A program made the translations under genes and the position numbers. The notes under the pieces were generated by a model that saw only the letters and a list, made by a program, of their open reading frames with translations, was not told where the DNA came from and searched no databases. From Fidelibacterota bacterium (lineage in GTDB: Bacteria > Fidelibacterota > JAANXI01), in contig JAANXI010000040.1 in assembly GCA_018263365.1 (NCBI GenBank), positions 1 to 6,202 of the forward strand: DNA of 6,202 nucleotides. The letters are read 5' to 3'. Below are positions 1 to 5,014 of this stretch, piece by piece (the first letter of the stretch is position 1; every line of letters begins with the position of its first letter).

Positions 1-500
1 TCGAAGAATTTGACCATCGGTTCGGCTTTTTTGCCGATAGTCGTGAGGACAACGCCCACCAGAATCGAAAAGAAAATAATCGGCAGCATATCCATATTAA
101 CGATGGCTTCAAACGGATTCGCCGGGACAATGCCCATAAAGGTGTCAATCAAGGATGGTGGGGAGGCATCAGGGGATTGTTCAAAGGCTAGGTTCACACC
201 GACTCCAGGACGCATAACATTGACCATGATGATTCCCAACACTACGGCAAGCCCGGTCGTTGAGACATAGTACAGTACCGTTTTTCCGCCGAGGCGTCCG
301 AGTTTCCGGATATCGCCGATTTCTGCCACGCCCATGATGACCGAGGCGATAATCAGCGGGACGATAATCATTTTCAGCAGTTTAATGAACAGATCGCCGA
401 TCGGCTGGAGAAACATAATCGCATCGCCGAAGATCAGCCCGACGAAAAATCCCAGCACAATCCCCAGAATAATCTTCGTGGAAAGAGATAGCTTCCGCAT
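1..500 (-). CDS. Dicarboxylate/amino acid:cation symporter, N-terminal part (gene cut by window start)
   Basis: Reading leftward from the ATG at 500-498, 166 codons stay open to the window edge. The protein starts MRKLSLSTKIILGIVLGFF and has the layout of the DAACS/SDF family (GltP, GltT, DctA): a hydrophobic first helix at about residues 9-30, then FIKLLKMIIVPLI (38-50), ASVIMGVAEIGD (52-63), a third helix at about 75-96, a polar loop rich in Pro and Ser (98-118), and NPF followed by MLPIIFFSILVGV (128-150). Family members are inner-membrane secondary transporters that take up glutamate, aspartate or C4-dicarboxylates with Na+ or H+. The part that decides substrate and ion (the re-entrant hairpins and the NMDGT-type motif) lies outside the window, so the substrate cannot be named. 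The start is supported by AAGGA at 507-511 with a 6-nt spacer. The gene lies 156 bp downstream of the DUF255 gene on the same strand but has its own promoter candidate, so it need not depend on that gene's transcript. Confidence 0.93.
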   Translation of the reverse strand, partial: MRKLSLSTKIILGIVLGFFVGLIFGDAIMFLQPIGDLFIKLLKMIIVPLIIASVIMGVAEIGDIRKLGRLGGKTVLYYVSTTGLAVVLGIIMVNVMRPGVGVNLAFEQSPDASPPSLIDTFMGIVPANPFEAIVNMDMLPIIFFSILVGVVLTTIGKKAEPMVKFF

Positions 501-506
501 AATCAG

Positions 507-511
507 TCCTT
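507..511 (-). promoter_or_regulatory. Ribosome binding site of the symporter gene
   Basis: On the minus strand AAGGA stands 6 nt before the ATG at 500-498. It fixes this start and is a clear Shine-Dalgarno site, in contrast to the divergent genes at 2819 and 2915. Confidence 0.75.
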
Positions 512-552
512 ACCTATTAATGTGTTCTGTGAATCAGGAAAAAGTGAAAATT

Positions 553-581
553 AGTATAGATTGACTGCTTCAGAATAGCAA
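553..581 (-). promoter_or_regulatory. Candidate sigma70-type promoter of the symporter gene
   Basis: On the minus strand TTGCTA (576-581, 4 of 6 matches to TTGACA) and TATACT (553-558, 5 of 6 matches to TATAAT) are separated by exactly 17 nt. Transcription would start near 546 and leave a leader of about 45 nt carrying the AAGGA site. This is the best-scoring promoter candidate I found in the 501-656 gap. The call rests on matches found by eye. Confidence 0.5.
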
Positions 582-635
582 GGAGAAACAGAGTTTAACC
601 ACAGTGTTGGGTTGTTCAGGTATTCGAGTGTTATA

Positions 636-661
636 GTTGAAAACCGACTAAACTTTTCAAC
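636..661. repeat. Perfect 8-bp inverted repeat over the DUF255 stop codon
   Basis: GTTGAAAA at 636-643 is the exact reverse complement of TTTTCAAC at 654-661, with a 10-nt loop. The right arm contains the TGA stop (659-657) of the minus-strand DUF255 gene. A hairpin here could slow or end transcription before the symporter gene. The stem is AT-rich and no T-run follows on the minus strand, so it is not a standard intrinsic terminator. A stem of this length can also occur by chance in 6 kb. Confidence 0.3.
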
Positions 662-2819
662 GCCGGACATCACTCAGGCGATTACGGAATTCGTTGACAT
701 TTTTAATTGGCTGGGTGCAGCTCATTGCTGAGCATATCAGAGCCACGGCACCATCAGTTTGCAGGTTTTTCACAGCGGATTTCGCCACTTCGGGGACGTT
801 TTCGTATGAATCATCCGGCGCTATTCGCTGTAACACTTCCATGGGATATTTTGCTCTTTTCGCCGCGTTCCAGAGAGCGGAATCTTCATCCCCGATGACA
901 AGAATATGCAGCGGCTCCTGAATAATTTGTGCAGATGCGAGACCAAATGCAGAGGCAAACGTGCCATAACGCCCCACCGATCCTGCAAATCGACTGAGCG
1001 TTGCTTCGGCTTTGTCATGGTACTGCTCTTCTCCAGTCAACAGATAATATCGCTGGAGCGCCAGCGCCGCGACGGCGTTTTCTCCCGGCGTCGGCGAATC
1101 CTGGATAGGCTGCGAGCGGATATCCAGAAATCCGATTGTGTCTCCATCAGGTTTCGCGGTATCAAAAAACCCGCCCTCTTCGGTATTCCAGAGATGCTTT
1201 AACGCGTAATCCAGGCTCTGTTTTGCGCGATGGAGATATTGGTTTTTACCGGTCATCTCATAAGCGAATAGTGCGGCTTTAGCATAAAACACCTGATCGC
1301 CAAGTAATCCCCAGTCTTCGCCGGGAGTATCTCCAATCCGGTGGACGAGTCCACGTTCGTCGTGCCAGCCTTCTTCCCAGATACGATTCAGTGTTCGCAA
1401 AGCCAGCGTGGTCAGATTTTCCCGGTCGAGTACCCGCCCAGCTTCCAGGAAGGCTTCTGACATCATGCTGTTCCAATCGACGTACAGTGTGGTGTCGGTA
1501 TACGGTTCAGGTCGTTGATCGCGCGCCTGCAGCATCTGCCGGGAGCCATTCTCAATGATCACTTCAACTTCCGCAGAATCGAGTCCCTGCTCCTGTGCAA
1601 TGTCTGCTGTTGATTTGGCAATTCTCAGCACATTTTTCTCCGGATTTTCCTGCATATCGCCCTGCTCACGAACGCCATAGTATTCACGGATAATTTTCGC
1701 CGTTTCTCCATCCAGGACCGATTCAACCTCCTCCACAGTCCACGTCCAGTAATCGCCGTCGTCTTCCATGGAATAATCAGCATCCTGGCTGGCGTAGAAG
1801 CCGCCGTTTTTGGTATCAGCACCTTTCTTCAGGATATACTCCACCAGATGCTCAGCTACCTCCCTGAAATAATCGATTCCGTGGATTTCGTAGTTGTAAA
1901 TGTACAGACGCAACAGTTCCGAGTTAACATAAGACATCACCTCGAAATGCGGCACATGCCAGCGTTCATCGACTGAATAGCGGTGAAAGGCGCCGCCCAG
2001 TTGATCGTGAAATCCGCCTTTGGCCATGGACTCAAGTGAATGCGTGACTATCTGCTTCAGGGTATCGGATTGATCTTTGGTCCAGGCATAAGTTGCCAGT
2101 TCCAGTGCCGTGGTCGATGGAAACTTCGGTTTATTGCCAAAACCACCGTTCTCTGCATCATACCGTTGCCTGATTTGCGTCAGAATCGTGTCCAGTGTTC
2201 CCGGAGTCAACTCACCGGTCCGGAACGATTCCCCCTCTTTGCTCAGATGTTCACGTATTTTGGATGCATTTTCGCGTACCTCATCGCGGTTCTTCTCGTA
2301 ATATTCAGCCACCTTGGGGAGCAGTTCTTTCATCCCCGGGCGCCCGTATTTCGACTCCGGCGGAAAATACGTGCCACCGTAAAACACCTCCCCTTCCGGG
2401 GTGAGAAAGGCTGTCAGCGGCCAGCCGCCCTGCCCGGATATCGCCTGCACCGCCTTCTGGTACCGGGTGTCGATATCCGGTCGCTCATCCCGGTCCACCT
2501 TGATGGCGATAAAATGTTTATTGATGATACCGGCAATTTCCTCGTCACTGTACGATTCCCGGTCGATGACATGACACCAGTGGCACCAGACGGCGCCGAT
2601 ATCCAGCAGAATCGGCTTATCCTGAGATTGGGCTGCCTCAAAGGCTGCCTCTCCCCACTGATACCAGTGAACCGGCTGGTCCGCGGCTTCTCTGAGATAG
2701 GGACTTTTCGCATCCTCTAATCGATTGTAGGATTGTTGTTCCGTATCCATAGAACATCCCTGTATTCCGATGATTCCGATCGACACCAGCATCATCTTTG
2801 CAAAAATATTGCGTTTCAT
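657..2819 (-). CDS. DUF255 / YyaL / SPATA20-type thioredoxin-domain protein, predicted lipoprotein
   Basis: A 720-residue protein, close to the usual 650-790 of the family. Residues 1-22 form a lipoprotein signal: MKRN, a hydrophobic stretch (MMLVSIGIIGI) and the lipobox IQGC with Cys22. Residues 34-185 are the thioredoxin-like DUF255 domain with KSPYL (39-43), WCHWCHV (78-84, Cys79 and Cys82), DRDERPD (109-115) and QGGWP (130-134, Pro134 in the cis-proline position). From about 205 the alpha-helical barrel, related to six-hairpin glycosidases, follows with GGFGNKPKFP (225-234), DQLGGAFHRYSVD (272-284) and the C-terminal AxxxC pair Cys696/Cys701. The biochemical role of the family is not settled; a redox or protein-quality role is suggested only by the CxxC motif. 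I chose the ATG at 2819 because it places the signal peptide at the N-terminus. The frame stays open upstream to a GTG at 2936, which would add 39 basic residues and overlap the divergent gene. No good Shine-Dalgarno site precedes either start. Several barrel signature positions differ from the consensus I remember (see findings). Confidence 0.93.
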   Translation of the reverse strand: MKRNIFAKMMLVSIGIIGIQGCSMDTEQQSYNRLEDAKSPYLREAADQPVHWYQWGEAAFEAAQSQDKPILLDIGAVWCHWCHVIDRESYSDEEIAGIINKHFIAIKVDRDERPDIDTRYQKAVQAISGQGGWPLTAFLTPEGEVFYGGTYFPPESKYGRPGMKELLPKVAEYYEKNRDEVRENASKIREHLSKEGESFRTGELTPGTLDTILTQIRQRYDAENGGFGNKPKFPSTTALELATYAWTKDQSDTLKQIVTHSLESMAKGGFHDQLGGAFHRYSVDERWHVPHFEVMSYVNSELLRLYIYNYEIHGIDYFREVAEHLVEYILKKGADTKNGGFYASQDADYSMEDDGDYWTWTVEEVESVLDGETAKIIREYYGVREQGDMQENPEKNVLRIAKSTADIAQEQGLDSAEVEVIIENGSRQMLQARDQRPEPYTDTTLYVDWNSMMSEAFLEAGRVLDRENLTTLALRTLNRIWEEGWHDERGLVHRIGDTPGEDWGLLGDQVFYAKAALFAYEMTGKNQYLHRAKQSLDYALKHLWNTEEGGFFDTAKPDGDTIGFLDIRSQPIQDSPTPGENAVAALALQRYYLLTGEEQYHDKAEATLSRFAGSVGRYGTFASAFGLASAQIIQEPLHILVIGDEDSALWNAAKRAKYPMEVLQRIAPDDSYENVPEVAKSAVKNLQTDGAVALICSAMSCTQPIKNVNEFRNRLSDVRR

Positions 2820-2827
2820 TTTACGAA

Positions 2828-2856
2828 ATGTTAACCACAATGTATGAGAGGTGCAA
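2828..2856 (-). promoter_or_regulatory. Candidate promoter of the DUF255 gene, possibly leaderless
   Basis: On the minus strand TTGCAC (2851-2856, 3 of 6) and TAACAT (2828-2833, 4 of 6) are 17 nt apart. Only 8 nt separate the -10 element from the ATG at 2819-2817, so transcription would begin at or next to the start codon. This fits the lack of a Shine-Dalgarno site. The matches are modest. Confidence 0.33.
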
Positions 2857-2880
2857 ACCCGGTAACCGCCGCGCTTTTCC

Positions 2881-2909
2881 TTGCGTTTATTCCGGGGTGC
2901 ATCTACATT
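2881..2909 (+). promoter_or_regulatory. Candidate promoter of the small membrane protein pair, possibly leaderless
   Basis: TTGCGT (2881-2886, 3 of 6) and TACATT (2904-2909, 4 of 6) are 17 nt apart. The -10 element ends 5 nt before the ATG at 2915, so the transcript would start about at the start codon. The only purine-rich run upstream, GGGGTG at 2894-2899, lies 15 nt away and is too far for a normal ribosome binding site. If the in-frame GTG at 2897 were the real start, this promoter call would fail. Confidence 0.33.
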
Positions 2910-2914
2910 TTTGT

Positions 2915-3328
2915 ATGGCATCTCAGAAATCTTCACTTTCGTTACCGCTGCTTTTAGGGCTGATGGGAGTCGTCATTATTAATATGACCAATGGGATCGT
3001 GCATCTCGTGCGATACTTGCTGTGGTCCCAACTGGCGGTTTGGACGACCCTAACCGTCATCGTTGGCATTCTTGCCGGGATTTTAAGCTGGCAAATCCTC
3101 CAATTAATCGATCAGCACCGGATCAACTACGGATTTCAATTGGGCGGACTCTGGGTGATAATTACTTTTCTCCTCGACTTTTTTATTTATATTCTTCCAC
3201 AGCCGGGGACGGTAACGGATGTTTATGCGCGATTAAGCAATAAATTGTTGGTATATTACGGCATATTATTGATCATACCGACGCTTGCCGGTATTGTGCA
3301 GACGATACAAAACCAGGAAAGGATATAG
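2915..3328 (+). CDS. Small four-helix membrane protein, function unknown
   Basis: A 137-residue protein that I do not recognise. It shows four hydrophobic segments at about residues 8-33, 40-65, 76-96 and 111-130. The links are short: a polar one with DQHR (66-69) after helix 2 and a longer one (95-110) after helix 3 containing PQPGTVTDVYARLSNK. There is no signal peptide cleavage site and no obvious catalytic motif, so an integral inner-membrane protein is the safe description. The ATG at 2915 is chosen because the upstream extension (open to 2798) is polar, overlaps the divergent DUF255 gene and reads unlike the rest; an in-frame GTG at 2897 is an alternative. The next gene starts 4 nt after the stop, so the two are almost certainly co-transcribed. 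Divergent orientation to the exported DUF255 protein may mean shared control, but nothing in the sequence shows a common job. Confidence 0.8.
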   Translation: MASQKSSLSLPLLLGLMGVVIINMTNGIVHLVRYLLWSQLAVWTTLTVIVGILAGILSWQILQLIDQHRINYGFQLGGLWVIITFLLDFFIYILPQPGTVTDVYARLSNKLLVYYGILLIIPTLAGIVQTIQNQERI

Positions 3329-3332
3329 CAGC

Positions 3333-3713
3333 ATGGCCACACCGGAGTCAACTGATAACTCTGTGGAAACCGCCGGGGCAATCCTGATTATCCGTATTTT
3401 TGCCCTGCTGGTTATGCTTGCCGGGATGGCGCTGGTCGTCGTTCCTGTGTTAAGCGGCGAACGCAGCGCGCTCACGTTATTTGTGTTTCTTTTTTCCGGC
3501 GTGGGTATGGTTGCCGTAGGATACGGTCTGTTGCAACTATATCTTTGGGGAGTGTATCTGCTGTTGGGTGCCGATGTGCTGGCAATTATTACCCTGATCA
3601 TTACGTATCGTACACTCCCGTTTTTTAAAAGCCTGTTTATCGTCCTTGGAGTTCTTTTGGCGGTTTATTTTCTGTTAAATCGGGATCTCTTTTCCCGAAG
3701 TGACAAAATCTGA
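3333..3713 (+). CDS. Small four-helix membrane protein, second of the pair, function unknown
   Basis: A 126-residue protein that I do not recognise. After a short polar, acidic N-terminus (MATPESTDNSVET) come hydrophobic segments at about residues 15-40, 46-64, 69-92 and 99-116, and a charged tail NRDLFSRSDKI. The start at 3333 is well supported: AAGGA at 3319-3323 sits 9 nt upstream, within the last codons of the preceding gene, which ends at 3328. The 4-nt gap and this arrangement suggest translational coupling. It has the same size and helix count as its neighbour, which could reflect an old duplication or a two-subunit membrane complex, but by eye I see no clear sequence similarity between them. 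Transcription probably comes from the promoter region before 2915. There is no strong terminator after the stop. Confidence 0.82.
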   Translation: MATPESTDNSVETAGAILIIRIFALLVMLAGMALVVVPVLSGERSALTLFVFLFSGVGMVAVGYGLLQLYLWGVYLLLGADVLAIITLIITYRTLPFFKSLFIVLGVLLAVYFLLNRDLFSRSDKI

Positions 3714-3745
3714 CCTTCGGCAGATCCATCAAGGCTGAAATTACG

Positions 3746-3774
3746 TTGCGCAAAGAAACACATTTCACTAAAAT
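3746..3774 (+). promoter_or_regulatory. Candidate sigma70-type promoter of the serine palmitoyltransferase operon
   Basis: TTGCGC (3746-3751, 3 of 6) and TAAAAT (3769-3774, 5 of 6) are exactly 17 nt apart. Transcription would start near 3781 and give a leader of about 49 nt ahead of the ATG at 3830. The -35 element is part of the 8-bp palindrome TTGCGCAA (3746-3753), which could serve as a repressor half-site or be chance. The rest of the 3714-3829 gap holds no gene. Confidence 0.5.
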
Positions 3775-3817
3775 AAAATTCTTTCGTTACTAAGCGACTG
3801 ATACTAACTGAACTAAC
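3767..3817 (+). repeat. Cluster of four ACTAA pentamers before the serine palmitoyltransferase gene
   Basis: ACTAA occurs at 3767, 3789, 3803 and 3812. The last three extend to ACTAAGCG, ACTAACTG and ACTAACGC and would lie in the 5' leader. ACTGATA also occurs twice, at 3797-3803 and 3824-3830. The pieces are short and unevenly spaced, so a regulatory role is only a possibility. Confidence 0.3.
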
Positions 3818-3819
3818 GC

Positions 3820-3823
3820 AGGA
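3820..3823 (+). promoter_or_regulatory. Ribosome binding site of the serine palmitoyltransferase gene
   Basis: AGGA lies 6 nt before the ATG at 3830, the normal distance, and confirms that start. Confidence 0.75.
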
Positions 3824-3829
3824 ACTGAT

Positions 3830-5014
3830 ATGGACATTTTCGAGAAGTGCTGGGATTTCAAGGATGCACAGAATGCGCGGGACGAAGGCTGGTACCCCTA
3901 TTTTATTCCGATCACAGAAAATAGAGACGGTCAAGCCATCGTGGACGGCGTGGAACGAATCATGATAGGCTCAAACAATTATCTGGGACTAACCTATCAT
4001 CCGAAGGTGCTGAAAGCCGCCAAAAATGCCACTGATACCTATGGCAGCGGATGCACCGGCAGCCGGTTTCTGAACGGGACGCTGGATATGCACGAGGAAC
4101 TGGAATCCAAACTGGCAACATTTATGAATAAAGAGGCGGCGCTGGTCTATTCCACTGGCTATCAGACGAATCTCGGTGTGATTAGTACGCTGGTCAGCAA
4201 AGATGATTATGTCATCATGGATAAACTGAACCATGCCAGTATCGTCGACGGTGGATTGCTCGCTTTCGGCGACATCATACGGTATCAACATAATGATATG
4301 GAAGATCTCGATCGCGTCATGTCAAAATTAGAGCAGGATGCCGGCAAACTGATTGTCGTGGACGGGGTTTTTTCCATGGAGGGCGACATCGCGCCCTTGC
4401 CGGATATCATCGAGATTGCGCGTAAATACAACGCCCGGCTCATGGTGGACGATGCGCACTCAATCGGAGTCCTTGGAGAACACGGACGTGGAACGGCAGA
4501 ACACTGGAACGTAGAAGACCAAATTGACCTGGTGATGGGCACGTTCAGTAAATCGTTTGCCTGTGTTGGCGGGTTTGTCGCCGGAAGCAGCGAGGTCATT
4601 GACTTTCTGCAGCATAAATCCCGGAGCCTCATTTTCAGTGCGAGTATGACGCCCAGCTCCGTAGCGACGGTTCTTGCCGCCCTCGAAGTTATTCAGAAAG
4701 AGCCGGAACGCCGGGACCATCTCTGGGAGATTTCCCGCTATATGCAGGAAGGTTATAACAAACTGGGATTCAACACAGGCGATTCGGAAACACCCGTTAT
4801 CCCGGTAATCATCGGCGATAATATGAAGACCTTCGGATTCTGGCGCGCCTTATACCAGGATGGCGTCTATTCGAATCCGGTGGTTTCCCCGGCCGTCCCG
4901 GAAAAATCTTCCCGACTGCGCACCAGTTATATGGCGACCCATACGTTTGAGCAGATGGACATGGTGCTAAACAAATTTGAAGAACACGGAAAACAATTTG
5001 GGATTATCGCCTAA
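3830..5014 (+). CDS. spt: Alpha-oxoamine synthase, probable serine palmitoyltransferase
   Basis: A 394-residue PLP enzyme of fold type I, complete and of normal family length (about 390-420). Family members condense an amino acid with an acyl-CoA or acyl-ACP with loss of CO2; serine plus palmitoyl-CoA gives 3-ketosphinganine, the first step of sphingolipid synthesis, in the cytoplasm or at the membrane face. Visible motifs: GSNNYLGL (47-54), GSGCTGSRFLNGTLD (72-86), NHAS with His135 stacking on PLP, DGVFSMEGD (178-186), VDDAHS with Asp207 and His210, GTFSKS with the Schiff-base Lys241, and SRLRTSYMATHT (361-372) with an Arg, probably Arg364, for the substrate carboxylate. SRFLNGTLD, FSASMTP (269-275) and NPVVSPAVP (349-357) agree with Bacteroidota serine palmitoyltransferases as I remember them, and less well with BioF or Kbl. 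Kbl (glycine C-acetyltransferase) remains the main alternative; no tdh gene is adjacent. The start is fixed by AGGA at 3820. The end overlaps the following lipoprotein gene. Confidence 0.88.
   Translation: MDIFEKCWDFKDAQNARDEGWYPYFIPITENRDGQAIVDGVERIMIGSNNYLGLTYHPKVLKAAKNATDTYGSGCTGSRFLNGTLDMHEELESKLATFMNKEAALVYSTGYQTNLGVISTLVSKDDYVIMDKLNHASIVDGGLLAFGDIIRYQHNDMEDLDRVMSKLEQDAGKLIVVDGVFSMEGDIAPLPDIIEIARKYNARLMVDDAHSIGVLGEHGRGTAEHWNVEDQIDLVMGTFSKSFACVGGFVAGSSEVIDFLQHKSRSLIFSASMTPSSVATVLAALEVIQKEPERRDHLWEISRYMQEGYNKLGFNTGDSETPVIPVIIGDNMKTFGFWRALYQDGVYSNPVVSPAVPEKSSRLRTSYMATHTFEQMDMVLNKFEEHGKQFGIIA

Noticed and set aside
10..564. Plus-strand open frames at 10-270 and 334-564
   Set aside because: They are antisense to the symporter gene, whose translation is an unmistakable membrane transporter. 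No ribosome binding site supports them.
2040..2720. A 226-codon plus-strand open frame inside the DUF255 gene
   Set aside because: It lies wholly antisense to a gene with strong family motifs, and its translation is rich in Arg, Pro and Cys with no domain or signal. It is a shadow of the real frame.
3266..3601. Minus-strand open frame of 111 codons over the membrane protein pair
   Set aside because: It is antisense to two genes with clear hydrophobic segments and good spacing; its low-complexity Thr/Ser-rich translation is a by-product of those codons.
3695..3720. Inverted repeat CCGAAG / CTTCGG around the stop of the second small membrane protein
   Set aside because: The stem is only 6 bp with a 14-nt loop and no T-run, so it is not a credible terminator.
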